Part shown: piece by piece, positions 28,377 through 36,455 of the stretch
Position numbering within the stretch: position 1 is the stretch's first letter
Layout: every line of letters begins with the position of its first letter
Assembly: GCF_024753135.1 (NCBI RefSeq)
Contig: NZ_JANUGP010000001.1
Location: 496,001 to 560,000 of the forward strand
Origin: Streptomyces pyxinicus
GTDB lineage: Bacteria > Actinomycetota > Actinomycetes > Streptomycetales > Streptomycetaceae
Reading direction: 5' to 3'
Length of the DNA stretch: 64,000 nucleotides
Notes under the pieces: model-generated
The model's database searches: none
Seen by the model: the letters and a program-made list of their open reading frames with translations, nothing else
Told to the model about the DNA's origin: nothing
Made by a program: the position numbers and the translations under genes

Positions 28377-28796
28377 TCAGTCCTCGGCGATCTCCGCGTA
28401 CAGCTGGGAGAGTTCGGGCACTCCGCTGACGGCCCACTCCCGCCCGGACGGCACCACCTCGACCTCCCGGCCCGAGGCCAGCAGGACGACGGGTTCGCCG
28501 TCGGAACGGATCCGCCAGGCGGCGCCGGGCACCGTGCGCACCACCACCGTGCCCAGGTAGAGCCCCGCGTCGTTGCCCAGCCAGGGCAGCGTCTCGGCGT
28601 CGTCGCGCCAGCGCGGCACCAGCTGGTCCAGGGCCTCCAGGGAGGCCGGGGTGTCGTCGAGCCGGACGCCCGCACCGGCCGCCTGGGAGCGCAGCAGTTC
28701 GCACTCCGACAGCAGCGCGGCGACCCCCTCGGGGTCGGCCGGAAGCGCCGGACGGCCGGTCTTCTTCTGCCGGTGGCCCAGGAACGGAATGTTCAT
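28377..28796 (-). CDS. DUF6278-like small conserved protein
   Basis: 139 aa from the ATG at 28796. Starts MNIPFLGHRQKKTGRP, then DPEGVAALLSECELLRSQA, a helical part, and a strand-rich second half (LYLGTVVVRTVPGAAWRI, VVLLASGREVEVVPS). I associate this sequence with the Streptomyces DUF6278 family from memory. No signal peptide, membrane segment or catalytic motif. It lies 15 bp after the exonuclease III gene on the same strand and is probably co-transcribed; function unknown. Confidence 0.7.
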   Translation of the reverse strand: MNIPFLGHRQKKTGRPALPADPEGVAALLSECELLRSQAAGAGVRLDDTPASLEALDQLVPRWRDDAETLPWLGNDAGLYLGTVVVRTVPGAAWRIRSDGEPVVLLASGREVEVVPSGREWAVSGVPELSQLYAEIAED

Positions 28797-28811
28797 GGGC
28801 CCAGCGTGGCA

Positions 28812-29591
28812 TCACACGTCGAGGTCGACCACCACCGGCGCGTGATCGGAGGCGCCCTTGCCCTTGCGCTCCTCGCGGTCCACGTAGGCGTCCTTGACGG
28901 ACGAGGCGAACGGCGCGTTGCCGTACACCAGGTCGATGCGCATGCCCCGGTTCTTGGGGAAGGCCAGCTGGCGGTAGTCCCAGTAGGTGTAGGGGTGCTC
29001 GTACTTGAGGGGGCGGGGCACCACGTCGCTCAGCCCGGTCTCGCGCAGCGCGGCGAGGGCGGCGCGCTCGGCCGGGGTGACATGGGTGGCGCCCTCGAAG
29101 GCGGCCGCGTCGAAGACGTCGTCGTCGGTCGGCGCCACGTTGTAGTCACCGAGGACGGCGAAGGGGCGGCTGCCCTGCGCGTCCCCCAGCACGGCCGCCC
29201 GCAGCGCCTCGAACCACTGGAGCTTGTAGGCGTAGTGCGGGTGGCCGACCTCGCGGCCGTTGGGCACGTACACCGACCAGACCCGGACCGGGCCGCAGGT
29301 CGCCGAGAGGGCGCGCGGCTCGCTCAGACCGTCGTAGCCGGGGTCGCCGGGCAGGCCCTTGACCACGTCCTCGATGCCGACCCGGGAGAGTACCGCCACG
29401 CCGTTCCACCTGCCGGTGGCGTGGACTGCGGCCTCGTAGCCCAGCTCGCGCAGCGGCTCGACGGGGAACTGCTCCTCGGCGACCTTGGCCTCCTGGAGAC
29501 AGAGCACGTCGGTACCGCTGCTCTCCAGCCAGGCCAGCAGTCGGGGCAGGCGGGCGGTGATCGAGTTCACGTTCCAGGTGGCGATGCGCAT
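28812..29591 (-). CDS. xthA: Exodeoxyribonuclease III
   Basis: 259 aa, typical length. It is an endonuclease/exonuclease/phosphatase-fold enzyme with family motifs in order: MRIATWNVNSITARLPRLL, DVLCLQEAKV (metal-binding Glu), the YVPNGREVGHPHYAYKLQWF strand, FAVLGDYNVAPTDDDV (catalytic Asp/Asn), MRIDLVYGN and the terminal SDHAPVVVDL with the active-site His. It removes 3'-blocking groups and cuts abasic sites in base-excision repair. Confidence 0.96.
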   Translation of the reverse strand: MRIATWNVNSITARLPRLLAWLESSGTDVLCLQEAKVAEEQFPVEPLRELGYEAAVHATGRWNGVAVLSRVGIEDVVKGLPGDPGYDGLSEPRALSATCGPVRVWSVYVPNGREVGHPHYAYKLQWFEALRAAVLGDAQGSRPFAVLGDYNVAPTDDDVFDAAAFEGATHVTPAERAALAALRETGLSDVVPRPLKYEHPYTYWDYRQLAFPKNRGMRIDLVYGNAPFASSVKDAYVDREERKGKGASDHAPVVVDLDV

Positions 29592-29659
29592 GCCTCACAA
29601 CCTACCCGGCGCCTGTGACAGCGGGCCGCGGACCGCCTGCCTCCCGGGAGGGACGGGCC

Positions 29660-30304
29660 TCAGACCTCGGCGGAGGCGCCGGGGTCGAGCCGCTGGTGGT
29701 CGGTGCCGCCCAGCCGGCCGACGTGACCGTCGTAGATCGGCCGGGCGAGGTCGGTGAGCAGGGCGTCGTGGACGTCGTAGGCGCGCTGCGGCCGCACCTC
29801 CCGCACGTACTCGATCACCTCGGCGAGCTTGTTCCACGGGGCCATCACCGGCAGCAGCAGGGTCTCCACCGGCCGGTCCGGGAGGGTGAGGGCGTCACCG
29901 GGGTGGAAGACCCGGCCGCCGTCGAGCAGGTAGCCGACGTTGGTGACGCGCGGGAGGTCCGGGTGGATCACCGCGTGCAGTTCGCCGTGGACCTGTACGT
30001 CGAAGCCGGCCGCCGTGAAGGTGTCGCCGTGGCCGACGGTGTGCACCCGGCCCGGGAAGGCCGCCGAGACCTGCTCGGCGACCGACCGCAGGGTCCACAG
30101 CTCGGCGGCCGGGTTCGCCTCCAGGGCGGTCCGCAGCCGGCCCTCGTCGAAGTGGTCCGGGTGCTCGTGGGTGACGAGGACCGCGTCCGCGCCGACGGCC
30201 GCGTCCCGCTCGCTGAAGCCGCCGGGATCGATGACGAGTGTGCGCCCGTCCTTCTCCAGGCGGACGCAGGCGTGGGACTTCTTGGTGAGCTTCATGCCTC
30301 CCAT
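29660..30304 (-). CDS. MBL-fold metallo-hydrolase (UlaG-like)
   Basis: 214 aa from 30304, or 211 aa from the ATG at 30295 (MKLTKKSHACVRL), which is an equally good start. The metal motif is VTHEHPDHFDEGRL near residue 47, followed by H ligands in GELHAVIHPDLPRV and by an Asp in VFHPGDALTLP, the pattern of the UlaG/UPF0173 branch. Likely a cytoplasmic hydrolase of a phosphoester or lactone; substrate unknown. It lies 68 bp upstream of xthA on the same strand and 25 bp after the pcaL-like gene. Confidence 0.85.
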   Translation of the reverse strand: MGGMKLTKKSHACVRLEKDGRTLVIDPGGFSERDAAVGADAVLVTHEHPDHFDEGRLRTALEANPAAELWTLRSVAEQVSAAFPGRVHTVGHGDTFTAAGFDVQVHGELHAVIHPDLPRVTNVGYLLDGGRVFHPGDALTLPDRPVETLLLPVMAPWNKLAEVIEYVREVRPQRAYDVHDALLTDLARPIYDGHVGRLGGTDHQRLDPGASAEV

Positions 30305-30329
30305 GGTGCCCCGCCGGGGTCGACGGGGA

Positions 30330-31619
30330 TCACTCGGCCGGCGTGGTCTCCGCGCGGATCACCTGCTGGGCCACCCGGAACGCCCGGTTCGCCGCCGGCA
30401 CCCCGCAGTACACGGCCGTCTGGAGCAGCACCTCGCGGATCTCCTCGGGGGTGAGGCCGTTGCGCAGCGCCGCCCGGGTGTGGAAGGCCAGTTCCTCCAG
30501 GTGGCCGCCCGCGACCAGCGCGGTCAGGGTGACGCAGCTGCGGGTACGGCGGTCCAGACCCGGCCGGCCCCAGACCTCGCCCCAGGCGTACCGGGTGACG
30601 AGTTCCTGGAAGTCGCCGGAGAACTCGTCCGCGCCGGCCAGCGCCTGGTCGACGTGCGCGTCCCCCAGCACCTCCCGGCGGATCTTCAGCCCGGTCTGGT
30701 ACGGGTCGGGCCGCGCCGCCCGCTCCTCGGGTACGGCGGCGGGGTCGATCTCGGCGAGCGGCGCGGCCCCCGGCGGCACGAGCGCGGCCGGGGCGGCCGG
30801 GGCGCCGGGCAGCACGGTCTGGCCGGTGTCGTAGGACGGCTGCCAGGCGGTGGCGAAGTGGTGCACGAGCAGGTCGGTGACGGCGGCGGGCTGCTCGACC
30901 GGCACCAGGTGGGAGGCGCCGGGGACGACGGCGAGCCGGGCGTCCGGGATACCCGCGACCAGGGTGCGGGCCTCGGCGGGGCCGGTGATCTGGTCGTCGG
31001 AACCGACCAGCACCAGGGTCGGCACCCCGACCCGGCCCAGCTCGGGCCGGACGTCGAAGGCGGCGAGAGCCTCGCAGGAGGCGATGTAGCAGCCGGGGTC
31101 CGTGGTGCGCACCATCTGTACGGCCCACTCGGTGATCGCCGGCTGCGAGGCGGCGAACCCGCCGGTGAACCAGCGTTCGGGCGCGCTGCGGGCGATCGGC
31201 TCCAGGCCGTTGCTGCGGACGATCACCCCGCGCTGGCGGAACTCGTCGGCGGTGCCGAACCGGGGCGAGGCAGCGACCAGCGCGAGGGAGGCGAGCCGGG
31301 CCGGGTGGCGCAGCGCCAGCTCGATACCGACCGCGCCGCCCAGGGCGCAGCCCGCGTACCCGAAGCGCTGGACGCCGAGCGCGTCCAGGGTGGCCAGCAG
31401 GCGGGCGGTCACCTCGGCGACCGAACCGGCCGGATGGGCGGGGGCGCCGCCGTGCCCGGGCCAGTCGAACCGGAAGACCCGCCACTGTTCGGCCAGCTCG
31501 GGGACTTGGCGGTCCCACATGTGCCAGGTGGTGCCGAGGGACGGCCCCAGGATCAGGACAGGGGCGTCTTCCGGCCCGTCAAAGCGGTATTGCAGGGTGT
31601 TCGGTGGTGTCTCGCTCAC
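30330..31619 (-). CDS. pcaL: 3-oxoadipate enol-lactonase/4-carboxymuconolactone decarboxylase fusion (PcaL type)
   Basis: 429 aa, GTG start. Residues 1-265 are an alpha/beta hydrolase of the PcaD kind (LILGPSLGTTWHMWDRQVP, FDWPGHGGAP), and residues 305-425 a carboxymuconolactone decarboxylase (GLDRRTRSCVTLTALVAGGH, EEIREVLLQTAVYCGVPAAN). The fusion performs two consecutive steps of the protocatechuate branch. Oddly, the nucleophile elbow reads GCALGG: the serine of the usual GxSxG is A92, with C91 next to it. The Asp (VGSDDQ) and His (ASHLVP, H237) positions remain. No other pca genes are in the window. Lactonase activity is therefore uncertain; the decarboxylase half looks intact. Confidence 0.85.
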   Translation of the reverse strand: MSETPPNTLQYRFDGPEDAPVLILGPSLGTTWHMWDRQVPELAEQWRVFRFDWPGHGGAPAHPAGSVAEVTARLLATLDALGVQRFGYAGCALGGAVGIELALRHPARLASLALVAASPRFGTADEFRQRGVIVRSNGLEPIARSAPERWFTGGFAASQPAITEWAVQMVRTTDPGCYIASCEALAAFDVRPELGRVGVPTLVLVGSDDQITGPAEARTLVAGIPDARLAVVPGASHLVPVEQPAAVTDLLVHHFATAWQPSYDTGQTVLPGAPAAPAALVPPGAAPLAEIDPAAVPEERAARPDPYQTGLKIRREVLGDAHVDQALAGADEFSGDFQELVTRYAWGEVWGRPGLDRRTRSCVTLTALVAGGHLEELAFHTRAALRNGLTPEEIREVLLQTAVYCGVPAANRAFRVAQQVIRAETTPAE

Positions 31620-31912
31620 CCGTCAGACCCTCTCATCTCTCACCGGCGGCCCGGCAACGGGTGACCGGCGGGCCCCGTCCCTGAGCGCGGCGCTCATAGT
31701 ACGCCCGGGTCCGCAACGGCCGCGGTCACCGTGCGTACGGCCTCGTGCGGGTCGTAGGTGGCCGCCGAGGAGTGCTCGTGCCGGGAGGGAAGCACGCGTC
31801 CTGGGTAGCCTGGGCAGGGGTCGGGCAGGCCGGCCCGCGCCCGGCCGAGTCCGCGGTCGCCTGGCCACACCGCTCCCCGTGCGCGGTCGCTGAAGCGAGT
31901 GAAGGGACGGCC

Positions 31913-32137
31913 ATGGAATACGCAGTGCGTGCCGAGTACACGGAGGATGCCTCACCGCATCCGGACCGTACGCGCGTCGAGGCCTGGCACATGACGAGAG
32001 CGGGCGAAGCCCGGGCGCTGTGCGGCCGTGAGCTCGACCCCGCCTCCGAGACCCGGCCTGCCGAGGCGTGGGGCACCCCTGAAGCCGAGCCCTTCTGCCG
32101 CGGTTGCGGGGCGCAGTACCTGCGGCAGGGCTTCTGA
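31913..32137 (+). CDS. Small hypothetical protein with Cys pairs
   Basis: 74 aa from the ATG at 31913 (upstream in-frame starts at 31745 and on give low-complexity sequence). Sequence begins MEYAVRAEYTEDASPHPDRT and has C-x-R and C-x-x-C elements (ALCGRELD and FCRGCGAQYL) that could bind zinc. Similar short proteins are frequent in Streptomyces as far as I recall. No signal peptide. It is flanked by about 290 bp and 190 bp without recognisable genes. Confidence 0.6.
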   Translation: MEYAVRAEYTEDASPHPDRTRVEAWHMTRAGEARALCGRELDPASETRPAEAWGTPEAEPFCRGCGAQYLRQGF

Positions 32138-32326
32138 CAGCGGACTTCGGCCGATTGCTCCCGTCGACGTCCGCGCTCGGGTCCGGGCCGGCCGGCGTCC
32201 GTCATCCTGCCCATTTCGCCATGGCTGAGCAGTGGACCATGAGAACGGCGATGGCCCCGTGCCTCGCGCGGTCCGACATCGCTGGGGAACGTGGCGGTGT
32301 CTGTTCCCCCGGCGTGGCCGACGACG

Positions 32327-33142
32327 TCACTTGACGCGACCGGCAGCCGCCTCCATCAGCCGGCGACGCGCGACCCGAAGCGCGAAGTGCCGGTCGGAGC
32401 GGGGTGCCGGTTCGGCGTACCAGGGCAGCGCACGACGGCGCCACTTCGCCGGGGGCAGGCTCGTGGGCAGCTCGGGGAGAGGCAGGTGCCAGTGTCCGAG
32501 CCGGAGTTCACCACGCCACGTCCCCGCCGCCAGCTCGGTCACGGGCACGCGTACGGCGAAACTCCCGGCGTCACCGGCCACTTGGCGGGCGGGGAAGGCA
32601 ACGGCCGTGCCCTCGTCGTCCGTGAGGACGACCTTCAGCTCGCCGTCAGGGTGGTCGGCCAGCGCGCACCGGCCGGCGACCTCCAGCTCGGTCGGCGCGT
32701 CCGCGGCCCATCGGGCGGTGATGTCGAGGCCCAGGTGGGGCTGGACCTCGTGCTTGACCTCACCCAGGTCGAGGGTGAAGTTGCCGTGCGGTTTGGTGGT
32801 GTAGAGGGTGACTGCCCGGAGCGCCGGTCCTTCGGCGACGACTCGGGTGCTCGCCTTCCCCGAGACGTCGTCCGTCCGCCTGCTGCCGATCCGGACCTCC
32901 TTCGAGAGTCCCTGGGCGCCGATCGCGAGCGAGATGTCCCAGAGCCCGTCGCCGAGGGGGCGGCCGTCGGCAGCGGTGGCGATGTCCACGGCTGCCTCGA
33001 ACCCGGCCAGCTCGTACGAGAAGCGTCCCTGATCGTCGTCGGTACCGAGGCCGGGGGTGGCTGTGTGCGTGACCGGCAGACGGTGTTCGACGCCGCTGTC
33101 GCGGTCCCGCATGATCAGTTCGGTGCTGACACTTCGCGTCTC
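32327..33142 (-). pseudogene. 5'-truncated glycosyltransferase-like gene (C-terminal domain only)
   Basis: About 270 codons of a strand-rich C-terminal domain: STELIMRDRDSGVEHRLPVT, GLWDISLAIGAQGLSKEVRI, LYTTKPHGNFTLDLGEVK, ending KWRRRALPWYAEPAP. From memory this resembles the C-terminal region following the GT2 domain of large Streptomyces teichoic-acid-type glycosyltransferases. Upstream of about 33143 the frame becomes shadow sequence of the toxin fragment on the other strand, and no start or catalytic domain exists. The copy is therefore a remnant. Confidence 0.5.
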
Positions 33143-33148
33143 CACGCG

Positions 33149-33629
33149 GTGCAGGTACCCGTGGCCCGCCAGGTGGTCACCGCGACCGACGGCCACCCGT
33201 TCTGGGTCCCCGCCCTGCACGCCTGGCTCCGGGCGACAGACCTCCAGCCGGGCAACTGGCTGCGCACCAGCGCCGGCACCCGGGTACAGATCACGGCGGT
33301 CCACCGCTGGACGGCATCATCGGCGACGGTGCACGACCTGACGGTTCGTAAACTGCACACGTATTATGTGCTGGCAGGTGTCACACAGATCCTGGTGCAC
33401 AACACGTCGCCCGTTTGCAATATCAACGTGAGTCGCGATGCGCGGCAACCCGCGGGTGCCCGGCAAGGACCGGGATGAGTACCCGCCAGCGATGTTCCAA
33501 GAAGGTGGAAACGGCGCCAGCGTGCGGCCCATCACTCCTGGGGATAATCGAGGCGCAGGCTCCGCAATAGGAAACCAGTGCAGTGGCCTCCCTGACGGGA
33601 CCAAGGTGCGAATAGTGGTGTGTGATTGA
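33149..33629 (+). pseudogene. Polymorphic-toxin remnant: PT-HINT tail plus NucA/NucB nuclease end
   Basis: Frame 2 from 33149 to 33478 gives the end of a pretoxin-HINT domain: TATDGHPFWVPALHAWLRAT, LQPGNWLRTSAGTRVQITAV, HTYYVLAGVTQILVHNTSPV. Frame 3 from about 33438 to 33629 gives the end of a NucA/NucB-type nuclease: VPGKDRDEYPPAMFQEGG, SVRPITPGDNRGAGSAIGNQ, LPDGTKVRIVVCD, with the Asp-Glu and Glu-Gly-Gly motif of that family. A deletion near 33430-33445 removed the first part of the nuclease and shifted the frame. The secretion/repeat body of the toxin is absent. In intact systems the HINT domain releases the C-terminal nuclease. Confidence 0.75.
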
Positions 33630-34258
33630 TGGGTAGTCGATTGGACAAGCTGATCTCGCTTGCGGGGCCAGCACTCGCAGCTCAAGACGCGAACGAGCCA
33701 TTCAAGGCTGAAGGTCGCATCGGGAGCGAGCTCAACTCTCTACTGGGGCGCGTTAACGGCTTCTACGCCTTTGAGTCGGCACTGCATGTGTTCCCTGCGA
33801 GTTCGACGGAAAACAGCACCGACCTGCAGATCTGGAACGCTTCGGGGTTCTGGCGGGACGCTTATGACGACATGGCGGAGGGGTACCTATTCTTCGCTGA
33901 AGATATCTTCGGTGGTCAGTTCGCCATCAAGGAAGAAGTGATTTACTCATTCGACCCGGAAACTGGAGAGAGCTCGCCCGTTGCGGAGAGCTTGGAGGGT
34001 TGGTCAGATGCAGTTCTCGGCGACTACGAGTTTCTGACTGGATTTCCCGTAGCGCATGAGTGGCAAAGCCTGAACGGTGCGATCAAGGATGGGACTCGAC
34101 TCATCCCGAAGCGCCCATTCGTGTTGGGTGGAGAATTCTCCACCAGAAATCTTTACGCGCTCGATTCCATGAAGGCAATGCGCCTTCGGGGAGATTTGGC
34201 GGTGCAGCTCCGAGACCTCCCGGATGGGGCGACCGTGAAATTCAAGATCATTGATTGA
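33629..34258 (+). CDS. Probable immunity protein of the NucA/NucB toxin (SMI1/KNR4-like)
   Basis: 209 aa from the ATG at 33629, which overlaps the toxin stop by one base (TGATG), so the pair was translationally coupled. Sequence: LLGRVNGFYAFESALHVFPA, GYLFFAEDIFGGQFAI, YSFDPETGESSPVAESLEGW, TGFPVAHEWQSLNGAI, FVLGGEFSTRNLYALDSMKA. The layout resembles SUKH/SMI1-KNR4 immunity proteins, a common partner of nuclease toxins; I assign it by resemblance and position. No signal peptide, so it acts in the cytoplasm. Codon use is clearly less GC-rich than the neighbours, a sign of transfer. Confidence 0.65.
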   Translation: MGSRLDKLISLAGPALAAQDANEPFKAEGRIGSELNSLLGRVNGFYAFESALHVFPASSTENSTDLQIWNASGFWRDAYDDMAEGYLFFAEDIFGGQFAIKEEVIYSFDPETGESSPVAESLEGWSDAVLGDYEFLTGFPVAHEWQSLNGAIKDGTRLIPKRPFVLGGEFSTRNLYALDSMKAMRLRGDLAVQLRDLPDGATVKFKIID

Positions 34259-34336
34259 TTCCCTTGGCTGAATTACAGTCAGGGCGGAACTTCAACGCTC
34301 AGTGAGCACCAACAGGCCGTTGACGGCCAGCGTGAT

Positions 34337-34374
34337 GATGCCCCGCCGGATGGTTCCTGGTGGGGCATCTTTTT
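34337..34374 (+). terminator. Rho-independent terminator after the immunity gene
   Basis: GATGCCCC (34337-34344) pairs with GGGGCATC (34362-34369) and is followed by a run of five T. This is an unusually classical hairpin plus U-tract for this genome. Confidence 0.85.
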
Positions 34375-34486
34375 GTCTTGGCGGCAGCAGTTGACGGTAA
34401 TATCAGCGGACGGGTGCTGCACAGAGTGGCGGGTCGCCGTCGGGCTCGGTGGCGACCGCGACGCCCATACGAGAGGAAGGCTGGCC

Positions 34487-34609
34487 GTGGCCCGCACCGA
34501 GTACTACGAGGAGCCGAACGCCGCCAAGCCGGAAAGCATGGCCATCGTCGCCTCCACCGTCGTCGCAGACGACGACCACGGCCGCATTCTGAGATTCTTC
34601 GGCAGATGA
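34487..34609 (+). pseudogene. NUDIX hydrolase stub (N-terminus only)
   Basis: Forty codons from the GTG at 34487: ARTEYYEEPNAAKPESMAIV, then ASTVVADDDHGRILRFFGR and stop. The first part matches, from memory, the start of a common Streptomyces NUDIX hydrolase, in which the frame would continue into the NUDIX box. Everything from the second strand on is missing; the next recognisable coding sequence is unrelated. A remnant that marks a recombination scar. Confidence 0.5.
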
Positions 34610-34639
34610 CATCTTCGATACCCTATGAGGAACCATTCG

Positions 34640-35032
34640 ATGACCGAAAATCGGAAGTTGTCAGATTTCCGGCAGTGGACCCTCGCCGTGCTGAGGCTGC
34701 TCGGCTCGGATCCCGGAAGGCAAGTGGAGTACTTGCGGACGTCAGGCGTGGGACCAGATGAAGTATTGCTTCAATTGGACGATGTGCTGCACGCGGCTCG
34801 CGCCAGACTAGCTGACGGTTCACTGAATAACGAGGACTACCTCCTGCTTCAGGCGGTTAATGAGAGTGTCGATTCCGTAAGTGCGAGGCCTGAGGCCATC
34901 TGGACCGAGGACGCCCTCGAAGGGGCCGCTGCATGGGAAGAGGTGCGAATGGCGTCGCGGGCGGCAAAGTCAAGTCTAGAGCGATCCTGGAGTCAGGAAG
35001 CAGGCGATCGGCACGGGAATGCAGAACAATGA
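34640..35032 (+). CDS. Small hypothetical protein of the toxin/immunity scar
   Basis: 130 aa from the ATG at 34640; 34625 is an alternative start. Mostly helical: LSDFRQWTLAVLRLLGSDPG, QVEYLRTSGVGPDEVLLQLD, DVLHAARARLADGSLNNEDY, EDALEGAAAWEEVRMASRAA. No membrane segment or known motif. Proteins of this look often occur alone beside toxin-immunity loci, so it may be an orphan immunity protein; that is inference. Base composition is like the immunity gene and lower in GC than the flanks. Confidence 0.55.
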   Translation: MTENRKLSDFRQWTLAVLRLLGSDPGRQVEYLRTSGVGPDEVLLQLDDVLHAARARLADGSLNNEDYLLLQAVNESVDSVSARPEAIWTEDALEGAAAWEEVRMASRAAKSSLERSWSQEAGDRHGNAEQ

Positions 35033-35104
35033 TTGGTGGCGAACAGAATTCGCTTTCGATTTTCTCAGTGTAGGACCTTCCTGGGCGCTCGCTGAAGTCA
35101 GCGT

Positions 35105-35138
35105 GAGAGCCCCGCGATGTGAAATCGGCGGGGCTCTC
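35105..35138. terminator. Bidirectional hairpin between the scar and xdhC
   Basis: GAGAGCCCCGC (35105-35115) and GCGGGGCTCTC (35128-35138) form a perfect 11-bp stem with a 12-nt loop between two genes that converge. No U-tract follows, as is common in Streptomyces. Confidence 0.8.
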
Positions 35139-35161
35139 GTGCCGTTCGACAGTAGACCCCC

Positions 35162-36286
35162 TCACCGATGAATCGGCAACGCCGTCATCTCCGTCAACCG
35201 CCGCCCCGTCCCGCCCCACCGCAGCGCGATGATCTCCGCCATGATGGCGACCGCCGTCTCCTCGGGGGTGCGGGCGCCGAGGTCGAGGCCGATGGGGGAG
35301 GAGAGGCGGGAGAGTTCGGGGGCGGTGAGGCCGGCTTCGCGGAGGCGGCGCAGGCGGTCCTCGTGGGTGCGGCGGCTGCCCATCGCGCCGATGTAGCGGG
35401 CGGGGGTGCGCAGGGCCCGCTGGAGGAGGGGCACGTCGAACTTGGGGTCGTGGGTGAGGACGCAGATGACGGTGTTGGCGTCCACCTCGGTCCCTTCGAG
35501 GTAGCGGTGCGGCCAGTCCACGACCAGTTCGTCGGCGTCCGGGAAGCGGCGGCGGGTGGCGAAGACGGGGCGGGCGTCGCAGACGGTGACGTGGTAGCCG
35601 AGGAACTTGCCGGTCCGGGCGACCGCGGCGGCGAAGTCGATGGCCCCGAACACCAGCATCCGGGGCGGCGGCGCGAAGGACTCCACGAACACGGAGACGT
35701 CGTCGCGCCGCTCCTCCCCCGCCCGGCCGACCCGGACCACGTCGGTGCCGCCCTGCGCGAGCAGTCCCTGGGCGCGCTCGGTGACGGCCGTGTCCAGGCC
35801 GGCGTCGCCGAGTGTGCCCTCGGTGCCGGACGGGGTGACGATCAGCCGGCCGGAGGGCGCGGCCGTCGGCTCCGGTTCCGCGCCGCCGCCCTCGGCGGGC
35901 AGCAGTGAGGCCACGGCTACCGGGCGGCCCGCGCGGATCGCGTCCAGCACCCCCGCGAGCCCGGGGAAGCGGCCCGCGCCCGCCGGCCGTACCAGGATCT
36001 CGATGATGCCGCCGCAGGTCAGGCCCACCGCGAGGGCGTCGTCGTCGCTCACGCCGTAGGTGACGAGCGCGCTCTCGCCGCTCGCCAGGACCTCGCGGGC
36101 CAGCTCGTACACCGCGCCCTCGACGCAGCCGCCCGAGACGCTGCCGATCACCTCGCCGTCCTCGGCGACCGCGAGCGAGGAGCCGGGGCGGCGCGGGGCC
36201 GACTTCCAGGTCCGTACGACGGTCGCCACGGCGAAGCGCCGGCCCGCCGCCTCCCAGGAGGTGAGGCCCTCCACGATGTCCCGCAT
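35162..36286 (-). CDS. xdhC: XdhC/CoxI-family molybdoenzyme maturation protein
   Basis: 374 aa, ATG at 36286 with an AGGAGG site 7 nt upstream. N-terminal XdhC domain (VATVVRTWKSAPRRPGSSLA, GSVSGGCVEGAVYELAREVL, VGLTCGGIIEILV), an Ala/Glu/Pro linker near residue 130, and a complete C-terminal Rossmann domain (MLVFGAIDFAAAVARTGKFL, RYIGAMGSRRTHEDRLRRL). XdhC-type proteins bind and sulfurate the molybdenum cofactor for insertion. The gene diverges from coxMSL across a 276-bp region with paired TTAAG elements, so it probably serves the CO dehydrogenase. Confidence 0.92.
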   Translation of the reverse strand: MRDIVEGLTSWEAAGRRFAVATVVRTWKSAPRRPGSSLAVAEDGEVIGSVSGGCVEGAVYELAREVLASGESALVTYGVSDDDALAVGLTCGGIIEILVRPAGAGRFPGLAGVLDAIRAGRPVAVASLLPAEGGGAEPEPTAAPSGRLIVTPSGTEGTLGDAGLDTAVTERAQGLLAQGGTDVVRVGRAGEERRDDVSVFVESFAPPPRMLVFGAIDFAAAVARTGKFLGYHVTVCDARPVFATRRRFPDADELVVDWPHRYLEGTEVDANTVICVLTHDPKFDVPLLQRALRTPARYIGAMGSRRTHEDRLRRLREAGLTAPELSRLSSPIGLDLGARTPEETAVAIMAEIIALRWGGTGRRLTEMTALPIHR

Positions 36287-36394
36287 GCGTGTGCCTCCTT
36301 CGGCGGCGCCCAGTCCCCGGTCGGCCCGCCTTCCCCTGTACCCCGTCCGCCGCCCGGATCATGCGGATGGCCTCCGTCGCGTGTCAACGGCGGA

Positions 36395-36455
36395 TTAAGG
36401 GTTCGCTTAGGTCTGGCCGCGACGCGCCGCGGGGTGACTTAAGCGATCGGTTAAG
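36395..36455. promoter_or_regulatory. Paired TTAAG elements in the xdhC/coxM divergent promoter
   Basis: TTAAG at 36395-36399 faces CTTAG at 36106+300 equivalents near 36406-36410, and CTTAA (36438-36442) faces TTAAG (36451-36455) around a GCGATCG core. A TTGACA hexamer follows at 36462-36467, 96 bp before the coxM ATG. TTAA is rare in this genome, so two inverted pairs within 60 bp suggest an operator, for example for the linked LysR regulator. Confidence 0.45.

Noticed and set aside
32291..33148. Plus-strand frame leading into the HINT fragment as one intact gene
   Set aside because: Upstream of about 33149 the frame is a shadow of the glycosyltransferase-like remnant; HINT similarity begins only there.
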